Shown piece by piece: positions 53,384-61,909 of a stretch of 64,000 nt of DNA. Below the pieces are notes generated by a model. It was not told the DNA's origin. It was given only the letters and a program-made list of their open reading frames with translations, and did not search any database. The DNA is from Planctomyces sp. SH-PL62 (GTDB lineage: Bacteria; Planctomycetota; Planctomycetia; Planctomycetales; Planctomycetaceae). The DNA is taken from positions 1 through 64,000 of the forward strand of contig CAMDEA010000005.1 in the NCBI GenBank assembly GCA_945893045.1, read 5' to 3'. The position numbers and the translations under genes were made by a program. How positions within the stretch are numbered: position 1 is the first letter of the stretch; each line of letters starts with the position of its first letter.

Positions 53384-53648
53384 AAGTTTTCCGCTCAAAT
53401 TTGGTCGCCTTGCGGCAACTGATGATCCGAATATTCGCCTCGCGATCAGTGTAGGACACCACCAACACTCGGCCCCGAGCCGAGGTTCCTATGTCGATGA
53501 ACCGCTCTTCTTCGTCGGAATGTGCTGCGTCGTGAATGGTGAGCGACCGCGGATCATTGAAGACCGACTTCGCCTCGTCAAAACCCACACCATGCTTCTG
53601 ATGATTTAAGTGGTCCTTCGCTTCGTCCCATTCAAAAGTCAGTGCCAT
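53358..53648 (-). CDS. brnT: BrnT family toxin
   Basis: A 96-residue protein matching BrnT: start FEWDEAKDHLNHQKHGVGF, the motif EERFIDIGTS, and the last core VVSYTDREANIRIISCRKATKFERK. BrnT is a RelE-fold ribonuclease that cleaves RNA and is neutralised by BrnA. The gene overlaps the downstream antitoxin gene by 26 bp; the start ATG follows no strong ribosome site. It lies with the helicase gene in a small defence-like region. Confidence 0.9.
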   Translation of the reverse strand: MALTFEWDEAKDHLNHQKHGVGFDEAKSVFNDPRSLTIHDAAHSDEEERFIDIGTSARGRVLVVSYTDREANIRIISCRKATKFERKTYEQNAQEN

Positions 53649-54019
53649 ACAGCGAACGCTCCAATTCAGAAAACGCTTCGGTGAGCCATTTGAGCACGAC
53701 CAGAAACGTCACCCGTTGCAGCGACCGTTCCTGAGCCGCTTCATTGCGCCCACGGTTCATTTCGACGTCAGATTTCTCCGTTCTTTTTTCGGTATTCAGT
53801 CTGACGCGACCTGAAACTTTCGACAAGCCGTTATTTCAATCAAGGCTCAAACGCATCATTCCCATCACCTCCATCGGCCGCGTCACCGAATCCGTACTAC
53901 GCCTCAACCGCCCCAAACTCGTTCAGGCGAGAGCACTCTGGAATGCGGAACTGAAACGACGTCGGGGCGGCTAATGGTACGACCGACGGATGCAAGCTTT
54001 GTCCCCGTTGGCCAACTCG
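53649..54019. other. Spacer between helicase and toxin genes, no clear gene
   Basis: This 371-bp region contains short open frames on both strands (minus 53632-53826, 64 codons; plus 53744-53974, 76 codons) without known motifs or ribosome sites. Base use looks like a decayed sequence rather than a gene. Confidence 0.4.
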
Positions 54020-57000
54020 TCATCCAGTCGCCTGTCGCGCCAATTCGCGAAACAGTCTGGCCGGAACCGCATGTTGAAGATTCCAGACGATGCTGATCGG
54101 TCGGTTGCCTTGGTGTGACACGTATTCGCATGGACCAAGAAACGTGTACGGAGCCGACATGCCAGAGACCAACTCGCGAGTTTCTCGGACGAAGAGCAAC
54201 GGAGAATATCCCATTTGACGATGCTGAATGTACCGCTGGCCGGTTGGTGTATTGACCGCGGTGCTGCTCTGCGATTGCCAATGGAACAAGTCGTGCGAGA
54301 TGAGATAGTCCTCGTACATCGTTGTTGGCGAATAATCCTCCACAGACTTTTGCAGCGTCACGAAGAATGCGTCGATTTTCGACTGAGCGAGGTGCAACAC
54401 GCCTTCCCGCTGGTCTGGTCGATTAGCGAGTGACCAGTGGCCAAGGCCGACGAGAATCTCATCGCGTGTGTACCGGGCATGGATTGTCAGCGGGCCGCCC
54501 GCGTCCAAGTTCTGACCAGAGCTGTGCGTCGGCGCGTTTGCGAGCTGATATTCGAGAATCGTTCGTAAGTCGGAAACCGCTGACGAGTTTTGCCGTAGCC
54601 GATCATCCGCTTCTTCTATCGTCCATCCTCTGCTCTGGTCCCCCCAAAGCGTGACATGCAGCATCTCGATGACTCGGTCGGTTCCGGCTGCGTGTGACTG
54701 GTTGAGCTCGATACGAGCGATGTACGACAACAACTCGCGAATTTGCGTGACCGAATCGATGTGGCAAAGTCGTCGGAGCCCTTTTGCCAGTCGCTCCTGG
54801 TCTGGGTCCTCTGGCTTGGGAATTAGCCCCGCATCGGCAAGGAGTTGCGACCAGAGGCCGCGTTTCAGAAGTTCGTCGAGCGATGTGTCGAGAAAGTCCA
54901 GTGTTTCGGCGATAGATGGTGGCCGTCCGAGGTACCGGCCTAGCTCACGAATGCTGCCAACCATTCGTGGCCGGAGAAGCCGGACTGACTCACGAACATT
55001 GTCGAGCACTCGCTGCTGCGCGACGCGCTCGAGTTGGATGACGCAGCCGCTTGGCAGATGTGGGAATCCATGTTCGATTTCACTGTCGAGACGGCCATTC
55101 GGTCTCGTGCTCAGCGCCCGAAATCTCGCGGCAAACCGGAATTCCCTGCGCTGTGCACCAATGAAGTCGAGAACGGTCAGACAGTCCTTTTCGTCGTGCA
55201 GCCGCAGGCCACGACCAAACTGCTGAAGGTAAACGGTCAGACTTTCGGTCGGACGCAGGAACAACACAGTGTCGACTTCTGGGATGTCGACTCCTTCGTT
55301 GTAGAGATCGACGACAAAAATGAAGTTCACTTCGCGTGCACGGAGGCGATCTTGAACTGAGTGCCGAATTTCGTCGCTTGAGTCCCCGGTCAGCGCGGCT
55401 GCGGGAAGACCATGCGAATTGAAAAACCGCGCCATGAATTCTGCATGGGCCACACTGACGCAGAAACCAAGCCCGCGAGCCCGAAGTGGGTTCAGCAAAA
55501 TCTCATGGACCTTATCCAGAATGAGACTCGCACGGGCATCGTTCCCTGTATAGACGCGGTCCAAATCTTCAACGCGGTATCCGCCGCGCTGCCACGTCAG
55601 ACCTTCCAGGTTGACTGAATCCGCGACGCCAAAATACTGGAACGGGCACAAGAGCCGCCGATTGATCGCATCCGGCAGCCGAATCTCGGCACTTGTCCGT
55701 CCGCCAAACCAATGCAGGACATCAAGCTGATCGGTTCGCTCCGGTGTCGCAGTTAATCCCAAAAGGATTCGAGGTTGCACATGATCAAGTAACTGACGGT
55801 AGCTTGGTGCCGCTGCGTGGTGAAACTCATCGACAACGATGTAACCAAACTCGTCAGGTGGGTGTCGCCACAGTTCGCGAGAGTTGTAACTTTGGATTGA
55901 GCAGAACAAATGGCGAGTCTGTTCGGGGTCTCTTCCGCCGACGAGTAGATCACCAAAGTTCTGGTCACGAAGAACGCCTCGGAAGGCACCGAGTGACTGC
56001 TGCAAAATCTCTTCGCGGTGAGCGACGAACAGGAGAGACGGCTTGGTGCCCGATTCGCGGCACGTGCGGGCATAGTCGAATGCAGCAATCATCGTCTTGC
56101 CGGTGCCGGTGGCGGCAACAATCAGGTGTCGGTGCTTTTGCTGGACTTCCCGTTCCGCAGCAAGAACATCAAGGATTTCTTCCTGAAATGGATACGGACG
56201 AAGGTCAAACATGAACGCTGCTCTCGGCTCATTGGCACTTGCCCTTTCGTGCGCGATCGCTCGCCTCATCCGTTCGGGAGCATCGCCGCTGAAGACTTGG
56301 AATTCATCGTCCTGCCAATAGGTCTCAAAGCTTCCGCTAATTTTCTCCCACAGGTACGGCAACTCGTAATGGCTGATTTTCGTGGTCCATTCGAGACCTT
56401 CGGAAAGGGCCGCGTTCGAGAGATTTGCTGATCCCACGTACGCGCTGCCGAACCCTGTTTCCCGGTGGAAGATGTAAGCCTTCGCGTGCAACCGCGTACG
56501 TTTCGTGTCGTAGCTGACCCGAATCTCGGTGTTCGGGAGTCGGGCGATTTCTTCGACCGCCTTCGGATCGGTTGCGCCCATGTAGCTGGTCGTTATCACC
56601 CGAATGCGCGGGCCAATTGCACACGGCCTCGCTGCAACTTGGCGCAGATCCTCCACCAATACTCGAAGGCCGCTCCATTTAATGAACGAACACAGGATGT
56701 CGATCCGGTCCGCCGTCGCGATCTCCTTGCGAAGCTGGCTGCCGAGACTTGGGTCCAATCGGGATCCCGTCAACAAAGCAGAACGCGCCAACGGCGTATC
56801 TGGCCGTTCGCATGAAGTCCCGGCGTGATTGGCGTGAACCGCGAGAAGACGCCGGAAAGGCGTCGAGATACTCAGGGCGTCTGTCCAATCGCTGCCCAAT
56901 TCCTCAGTCAACATTGTGATGATGCGATCGACCAAGCGCTTCTGTCGCTCCGCCGCGTCTCCACCACGGAACACCGCGAGGCTATTCGCAAGGACATGTT

Positions 57001-57136
57001 CGAGATACTGCGCGATTGCCGAATGGGAGTCTTCTGAATCGATTGGCGCGAGCGCATACAACCGTGGATCAACCAATTGTTCGAGGTCGCGCTGTAGAGC
57101 GACGGTCACGAGCTGCTCATAGAGTCCAGTCAGCAC
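54020..57136 (-). CDS. PLD nuclease-like, DEAD/DEAH helicase and DUF3427-type protein
   Basis: A 1038-residue protein. Residues 215-240 hold a phospholipase-D-like site (HAKAYIFHR and GSANLS). A superfamily 2 helicase follows: Walker A ATGTGKT at 343-349, DEFHH in motif II, ILLGLTATPER in motif III, and QQFGRGLRLHDEKD in motif VI near 650. The C-terminal 200 residues end with YSPLLFVRETRE and TFLGPCEYVSHQGNRPISI, which fits the DUF3427 group. Such fusions occur in restriction- or defence-related loci, with the PLD part as nuclease; that role is inferred. GTG start at 57136 (GAGG upstream) is the only clear one. Base composition seems less GC-rich than the sulfatase genes around it, suggesting transfer. 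Confidence 0.85.
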   Translation of the reverse strand: MLTGLYEQLVTVALQRDLEQLVDPRLYALAPIDSEDSHSAIAQYLEHVLANSLAVFRGGDAAERQKRLVDRIITMLTEELGSDWTDALSISTPFRRLLAVHANHAGTSCERPDTPLARSALLTGSRLDPSLGSQLRKEIATADRIDILCSFIKWSGLRVLVEDLRQVAARPCAIGPRIRVITTSYMGATDPKAVEEIARLPNTEIRVSYDTKRTRLHAKAYIFHRETGFGSAYVGSANLSNAALSEGLEWTTKISHYELPYLWEKISGSFETYWQDDEFQVFSGDAPERMRRAIAHERASANEPRAAFMFDLRPYPFQEEILDVLAAEREVQQKHRHLIVAATGTGKTMIAAFDYARTCRESGTKPSLLFVAHREEILQQSLGAFRGVLRDQNFGDLLVGGRDPEQTRHLFCSIQSYNSRELWRHPPDEFGYIVVDEFHHAAAPSYRQLLDHVQPRILLGLTATPERTDQLDVLHWFGGRTSAEIRLPDAINRRLLCPFQYFGVADSVNLEGLTWQRGGYRVEDLDRVYTGNDARASLILDKVHEILLNPLRARGLGFCVSVAHAEFMARFFNSHGLPAAALTGDSSDEIRHSVQDRLRAREVNFIFVVDLYNEGVDIPEVDTVLFLRPTESLTVYLQQFGRGLRLHDEKDCLTVLDFIGAQRREFRFAARFRALSTRPNGRLDSEIEHGFPHLPSGCVIQLERVAQQRVLDNVRESVRLLRPRMVGSIRELGRYLGRPPSIAETLDFLDTSLDELLKRGLWSQLLADAGLIPKPEDPDQERLAKGLRRLCHIDSVTQIRELLSYIARIELNQSHAAGTDRVIEMLHVTLWGDQSRGWTIEEADDRLRQNSSAVSDLRTILEYQLANAPTHSSGQNLDAGGPLTIHARYTRDEILVGLGHWSLANRPDQREGVLHLAQSKIDAFFVTLQKSVEDYSPTTMYEDYLISHDLFHWQSQSSTAVNTPTGQRYIQHRQMGYSPLLFVRETRELVSGMSAPYTFLGPCEYVSHQGNRPISIVWNLQHAVPARLFRELARQATG

Positions 57137-57314
57137 GGTGCGAGGTCCTCAAACTTTACGATGAAAACTGCGTTGGATTGTACTCGTACCGCCGCCGATC
57201 TTCGCATTCACTACTACCTCTCGTTGGGCAGCGAAGCCAGCTGAAATGGTGATCGTTGGCAAGCACGCGCTTGCAGCCATGACGTATCGAGTCTCGGTCG
57301 CTGTGCGGCAAGTG

Positions 57315-58796
57315 TCACATTGCTGGGACAGCTCGGCGGAATGCCGCCTCGTAAACCACTTCACCGTTGACGTCGCAGAGGTGGAATGTGATTTGGCTTT
57401 GCTGGCCGTCGGGACGCAGTTCGATGGACAGGAAGCCGCCCTTCACGCGGTGGAAGCGGTGATAGGTTTTGTTTTCGCCCGGGGTTCCGCCCGCGTGCGA
57501 ATCGCTCGCCGCACCGACGCTGAATTCTTGAGTTCCGGCGGTCGGATGCACCGAATGGTACTGCCAATGCCGGTCGCCGCAGATGACGAAGAAGTTGTCG
57601 GGGACATGCTGCTTGAGCCACTGGCGGAGTTCGTTGCCTTCGTGAGCGAAGCTGGTGTTGGAATGATTATCGTTCTTGTTCGCTCGATCCGGACCGACCA
57701 GCGGTGTGGGGCTGATGAGCAACTTCCAAGTGGCGGTGCTCTCCTGAACCGTGCGTTTGAACCACGCCTTTTGCTCGGTGCCCCAGATGGTTTTGTCCGG
57801 GCCGTCAGGCAGCTTGTTGGGCGAGCGGAAGTCGCGGCCGTCGGTGAACCAGATTTGCAGATCGCGGCCCCAGCGAAATGTGCGATAGCTCGGCTCGCTG
57901 ATCGGAGCCTGCTGTCGGAAGATTTTCTGGCCTTCGGCAAACGTCAGCTCACCGGCCTTCATGCCGGGCCACGAGTCGTCGCTGAGCGTGTCGTGATCGT
58001 CTTTCAGCCAGTAGCTCGACGCATTCCGCATCATGGCGACCAGCCGGGGCAGGCTGAACATTCTCTCCCAGTGCAGCCGAGCCAGTGCGGGGGTGACCGC
58101 GCGCGGCTCGTTGCTGTCGTAGTACACGAGATCGCCGGTCATCGTCACGAACTTCGGCTGCAGCGCGAGCATCGACGGATAAATCGGATGCCCGTCCGCA
58201 TGATCGCGATCCTGATAGCCTTGGCAGGTCATCACGCAGAAACGAAAGGCACTCGGTGTCGTCGGGACGGGCGCGGTGGAGAACTTGCCACGAAACTCGC
58301 CACTCACTTTGGAGTCGCCGGTCGCCGCCGTTTGACTCAGGTAGTGATACGTGGCGTCGGGTTTCAGGCCGCTCAGCTTGAACTGATGAATGAAGTCCGT
58401 CGCCTCGGTGACATCGACCCATTTGGTTTCGGCCGCGTCGCTCAGGTCGTCTTTCAAGCCGAAACGCAAACGGACTCGGCCGGCCTGACCGGGACAGGCT
58501 CCTTCGATCTGTTCGACCGGGACTGTCGTGGCCTGTTTGTTCTGCCGGTCCACCTTCTTGGGGAACACGACTCCGTCATTGTTGCGTTGCGAATGCTTCG
58601 TGAGCCGCGTCCAAACGATCGCCGAGTTTTCGGTGACCTCGCCGACGCGAGTGCCGGTCGCCTGATGCAATTCCCCCTCCGCCGCCGCAAGGACGCCGGC
58701 CGAGACCGCTCGCGGAAACACGAGTGCTGTTCCCGCAGACGCCGCCAAGAAATCGCGTCGCGTCAGCGAGGCGAGGAAGACGTTGTCATTCGGCAT
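57315..58796 (-). CDS. PhoD-like alkaline phosphatase, Tat-exported
   Basis: A 493-residue protein with Tat signal (SLTRRDFLAASAGTALVF). The fibronectin-like N-domain is followed by the metallophosphatase core: CVMTCQGYQD, MTGDLVYYDSNE, YWLKDDHDTLSDDSW, and GDRHWQYHSVHP. These resemble PhoD with calcium and iron ligands. It would release phosphate from organic phosphate outside the cytoplasm. It is 24 bp downstream of a sulfatase on the same strand, so a co-transcribed pair is likely. Confidence 0.9.
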   Translation of the reverse strand: MPNDNVFLASLTRRDFLAASAGTALVFPRAVSAGVLAAAEGELHQATGTRVGEVTENSAIVWTRLTKHSQRNNDGVVFPKKVDRQNKQATTVPVEQIEGACPGQAGRVRLRFGLKDDLSDAAETKWVDVTEATDFIHQFKLSGLKPDATYHYLSQTAATGDSKVSGEFRGKFSTAPVPTTPSAFRFCVMTCQGYQDRDHADGHPIYPSMLALQPKFVTMTGDLVYYDSNEPRAVTPALARLHWERMFSLPRLVAMMRNASSYWLKDDHDTLSDDSWPGMKAGELTFAEGQKIFRQQAPISEPSYRTFRWGRDLQIWFTDGRDFRSPNKLPDGPDKTIWGTEQKAWFKRTVQESTATWKLLISPTPLVGPDRANKNDNHSNTSFAHEGNELRQWLKQHVPDNFFVICGDRHWQYHSVHPTAGTQEFSVGAASDSHAGGTPGENKTYHRFHRVKGGFLSIELRPDGQQSQITFHLCDVNGEVVYEAAFRRAVPAM

Positions 58797-58820
58797 GATG
58801 AGTTCTCTCCAATGAACGCG

Positions 58821-60224
58821 CTACTTGACGAGGAACTCCGGGCGTTCCTTGGCCAGTTCGCCTTCCCAGGCGGCGAGCCGGCGTTTGAGGTCAACGAAGG
58901 TTTCTGGATTCTGGAACGACACGTCGCGGCGTTCGCCGATGTCCGTGGACAGGTCAAACAGCATCTCGACGTTGCTGTCTTGGATGTATTTCCAATGGCC
59001 ATGTCGCACCGCCTTTTGCTGGCGGCCGGTGCGGTCGATGCGCCAGCAGAGCGTGCGCGGTTGCTCCGGCTGTTCGCCGGTGAGGACCGGCAACAGGTTG
59101 ATGCCGTCGAACGCAATGTGGGGTAGGCTCCCAGCCTGCCTTTGGGTATTTGAATTGGCAGGCTGGAAGCCTGCCCCACTGATGGCGGCGAACGTTGCGG
59201 TCAGATCCATCGTGATACCGACTTGGTTCGTGACTTTTCCTTTTGGCAGTTTCGCGGGCCAGCGCATCAGGCAGGGGACGCGGATGCCTCCTTCCCAGAG
59301 TGTGGACTTGTGATGGAACAGCGGCGAGTTGTCCGAATATCGCTCGCCGCCGTTGTCGCTGCTGAGCACGAACAGCGTGTTGTCGAGCACGCCCTGCTTC
59401 TCCAATTCGGCCAGCAGCAGGCCGACTCCTTCATCGACCTTCTCGACCATCGCTGCGTAGGTGCGGCGGTCGCCGTCGTACATGTTGGCTTTCGTGACGC
59501 TCGGTTTTGGACGGCCGGGGGGTTGATACGGAGAATGCACGGCGAGATGCGGCACGTACAGAAAGAACGGCTCACGCGCGTGCTTGCGGACGAACTCGAC
59601 GGCTCGGCGATTGAGCAGGTCGGTGAGGTAGCCATCGACCTTCACTGGCTCCAGGCCGTCGCGCAGCGCGTAGGTGCCGTCGTAGTACGAGTGCGTGTAG
59701 TAGTCGCAGTGACCGAGCAGCTCGCCGAAGTATTCGTCGAAGCCATGCTTGGTCGGATTGAATTCGTCTTTGTAGCCGAGATGCCATTTGCCGAATGCTC
59801 CGGTGGCATAGCCGGCGGCCTTGAGCATCTTCGGCAGCGTCGGCACGGACGTCGGCAGGCCGAGCGAATGAAAGTCCGGCTCCGACACCCATTCATTGCC
59901 CTTGCGACGGAAGGACTCCGCCGAGAAGCCCATCGCCCACTCGAAGCCGACTCGCTGCTGCCAGCGGCCGGTGATGAACCCGCAGCGCGTCGGGGTGCAG
60001 ACCGGAGCGTTGGCGTAGAAGTCGGTGAACTTGACCCCTTCGCGCGCGAGTCGGTCGATGTTCGGCGTGCGAATGTCCTTCGCACCATACGGGCCGGAGT
60101 CGGCATAACCGAAGTCATCGATCAGCACGAAGACGATGTTGGGTCGCGACTCGGCCGCCGCGAGCGGGCGAATGCCTGTCAACATGGTGGCAACGAACAA
60201 CAGAAGTGAGACAGCGAGCTTCAT
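58821..60224 (-). CDS. Secreted Cys-type sulfatase with in-frame palindromic insert
   Basis: A 467-residue sulfatase: signal MKLAVSLLLFVATMLTG, start RPNIVFVLIDDFGYADSGPY, signature CTPTR with Cys at residue 76, and metal motif FVLSSDNGGERYSDN. It is of the arylsulfatase A type acting on sulfated glycans; specific substrate is unknown. A stretch G-F-Q-P-A-N ... Q-A-G-S-L-P-H between residues of LTATFAAISGA and AFDGINLLP comes from the element at 59118-59179. It is directly upstream of PhoD, 24 bp away. Confidence 0.92.
   Translation of the reverse strand: MKLAVSLLLFVATMLTGIRPLAAAESRPNIVFVLIDDFGYADSGPYGAKDIRTPNIDRLAREGVKFTDFYANAPVCTPTRCGFITGRWQQRVGFEWAMGFSAESFRRKGNEWVSEPDFHSLGLPTSVPTLPKMLKAAGYATGAFGKWHLGYKDEFNPTKHGFDEYFGELLGHCDYYTHSYYDGTYALRDGLEPVKVDGYLTDLLNRRAVEFVRKHAREPFFLYVPHLAVHSPYQPPGRPKPSVTKANMYDGDRRTYAAMVEKVDEGVGLLLAELEKQGVLDNTLFVLSSDNGGERYSDNSPLFHHKSTLWEGGIRVPCLMRWPAKLPKGKVTNQVGITMDLTATFAAISGAGFQPANSNTQRQAGSLPHIAFDGINLLPVLTGEQPEQPRTLCWRIDRTGRQQKAVRHGHWKYIQDSNVEMLFDLSTDIGERRDVSFQNPETFVDLKRRLAAWEGELAKERPEFLVK
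59118..59179. repeat. Two-armed palindrome, GTAGGCTCCCAGCCTGCC family, in frame in sulfatase
   Basis: Arms 59118-59140 and 59157-59179 (23 bp) are inverted copies with two mismatches around a 16-bp spacer. Each contains hairpin AGGCT-CCC-AGCCT. It keeps the sulfatase frame open. Confidence 0.92.
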
Positions 60225-60255
60225 GGGACGCCTGTGGGAAATGGATGACTCTGTC

Positions 60256-60311
60256 GTAGACCGGACGCCTACGTCCGGTCATTCAACAGTTCGGACGTAG
60301 GCGTCCGAACG
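60256..60311. repeat. REPIN-like element, CGGACGCCTACGTCCG family, copy 3
   Basis: GTAGACCGGACG-CCTA-CGTCCGG (60256-60280) faces TTCGGACG-TAGG-CGTCCGAA (60290-60309). It is in reverse orientation to copies 1 and 2 and lies in the 113-bp spacer between two sulfatase genes on the minus strand. Confidence 0.94.
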
Positions 60312-60337
60312 ACGTTGGATTGCACGAAGGGTGAAGA

Positions 60338-61858
60338 TCACGGCTCCGTAAGCAGGGGTGCCCAGACTCCTGGCTGAATCTCCGGCGTTTGACCGGACGG
60401 CGGAAAGGTTGTCTTCGCGGCGGCGCGGACCTGTTGCGAAAGCTCTTCGATGGTTTTCGCGTGTTCGGGTTTGCTGGCGAGGTTCGTCAGTTCGCGTGGG
60501 TCGGCGTCGTGGTCGTAGAGTTCGCGGCCTTTCTTCCCTTCGTCCCATTCGGTGTAACGCCAGCGTGGCGTGCGCAGCGTGTAACCGAAGTAGCGCGGTC
60601 CGTCGGCTCCGACATTCGTCGTGACGGAAGCTCGATTCGGGCCTCCGCCGCGCATGACCTGCGTGATCGCCCAGCCTCGGCCGGCAACGGTCGGGTCGCG
60701 CAGCATCGGCACGAGGCTTTGGCCTTGCAGGTTGGCCGGAGCTTTAACGCCGCACAGTTCGGCCAGCGTTGGGAACAAGTCGATGTGCGACATTGGCGAC
60801 TTCGCCGCCGCACCTTTCGCCGCCACTCCCGGCGCGACGATCAACAGCGGCACGCGAGCGCTCTCTTCAAAGAGGCTCATCTTCTGCCACAGGCCGTGCT
60901 CGCCCATGTGGTAGCCGTGGTCGCTGGTGAAAACGATGATCGTGTTGTCGGAGAGTTTCAGTCGATCGAGCGCATCGACGACTCGGCCAACTTGCGCGTC
61001 CATGAAACTGATGCTGGCGAGATACGCCTGCCGAGCTTGCCGTCGCAGATCGTCGGTCAGCTTGTCCTGTTCTTTCTTGTAGCTGCCGAGCCCCGGAGCC
61101 GGGATATCGGCCTGATCTTCCTTCACGCCTTGCACGACGGGCATGTCCTTTTCGGGATACATGTCGAAGTAGGTCTTCGGCGAAACATACGGCGTGTGGG
61201 GCCGGAAGAATCCGACGGCGAGAAAGAACGGCCGGTCCTTCCGCTTCGCGCAGCGTTCGAGCACCCATTCGGCGTCTTCGGCTTCCAGCCCGTCGGTGTG
61301 CTGCGCGTCGCTCTTTGGCGAGGCGTACCAACTGAGCGTCCCGCCGAACTGATTTGGCGTCAGCGAGAAGATTTTCGGATGTTCTTCCAGCCGATCGACG
61401 CCAGCCGGGTTGAGTTCCAATTCCCACGAGGCCGGATCGTCGTGTCCGTTCGTGCCGATCGAATTCGGAACGTTGTAGTGATACAGCTTGCCGATCCGAG
61501 CCGCGAAATATCCCGCCTGACGAAACGCCTGCGGAAGGCAGACCTGCGACGGAATCGTCTGCCGAAAGATCTGCTGATTGGCCAGTATCCCGGTGCTGTT
61601 GGGATACAACCCGGTCAGCAGCGCGTTGCGGCTCGGCCCACACAGCGGGAAGGCGCAGTAAGCTCGATCGAACCGCACGCCGCGAGCCGCCAGCCGGTCG
61701 ATGTTCGGCGTCTTGGCCAACGGATCGCCGTAGCAGCCCAGCATGTTGTTGAGGTCATCGGAAACGATGAAAAGCACGTTCGGCCGTTTCTCGGCAGCCT
61801 CCAAGGAACTCGCCAAGCCGCACAACATCAGCGTCGCAACGATCATTCGGATGGGCAT
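60338..61858 (-). CDS. Secreted Cys-type sulfatase (iduronate-2-sulfatase-like)
   Basis: A 506-residue sulfatase. Signal MIVATLMLCGLASSLEAAE; start RPNVLFIVSDDLNNMLGCYG; signature CGPSR (Cys at residue 73); later VFTSDHGYHMGEHGLWQK with metal residues. The last motif group (DLNNMLGCYGDPLAKTPNID and the EHGLWQKMSLFEESARVP segment) is typical for iduronate-2-sulfatase-like members. It is one of a minus-strand run of sulfatase genes, 51 bp after the neighbouring 663-residue sulfatase. Confidence 0.93.
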   Translation of the reverse strand: MPIRMIVATLMLCGLASSLEAAEKRPNVLFIVSDDLNNMLGCYGDPLAKTPNIDRLAARGVRFDRAYCAFPLCGPSRNALLTGLYPNSTGILANQQIFRQTIPSQVCLPQAFRQAGYFAARIGKLYHYNVPNSIGTNGHDDPASWELELNPAGVDRLEEHPKIFSLTPNQFGGTLSWYASPKSDAQHTDGLEAEDAEWVLERCAKRKDRPFFLAVGFFRPHTPYVSPKTYFDMYPEKDMPVVQGVKEDQADIPAPGLGSYKKEQDKLTDDLRRQARQAYLASISFMDAQVGRVVDALDRLKLSDNTIIVFTSDHGYHMGEHGLWQKMSLFEESARVPLLIVAPGVAAKGAAAKSPMSHIDLFPTLAELCGVKAPANLQGQSLVPMLRDPTVAGRGWAITQVMRGGGPNRASVTTNVGADGPRYFGYTLRTPRWRYTEWDEGKKGRELYDHDADPRELTNLASKPEHAKTIEELSQQVRAAAKTTFPPSGQTPEIQPGVWAPLLTEP

Positions 61859-61909
61859 GAGCTGACTCCTGTTGGTTTCTGGTCAACGTGATTCGGATTC
61901 ACGACCGCC

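Noticed and set aside
53632..53826. 64-codon frame upstream of brnT
   Set aside because: It overlaps brnT by 17 bases, has no recognisable motif and no ribosome site; left as part of the spacer.
57149..57364. Minus-strand 71-codon frame before the helicase gene
   Set aside because: Overlaps the end of the PhoD gene in another frame, no motif, no ribosome site.
57246..59126. Long plus-strand open frame (626 codons) antisense to PhoD and sulfatase
   Set aside because: The minus strand has full protein motifs (Tat signal, PhoD and sulfatase signatures); the plus-strand frame has no motif and is a by-product of GC-rich codons.
60389..61891. Plus-strand open frame of 500 codons
   Set aside because: It lies antisense to the iduronate-2-sulfatase-like gene with complete motifs; no ribosome site or domain on the plus strand.
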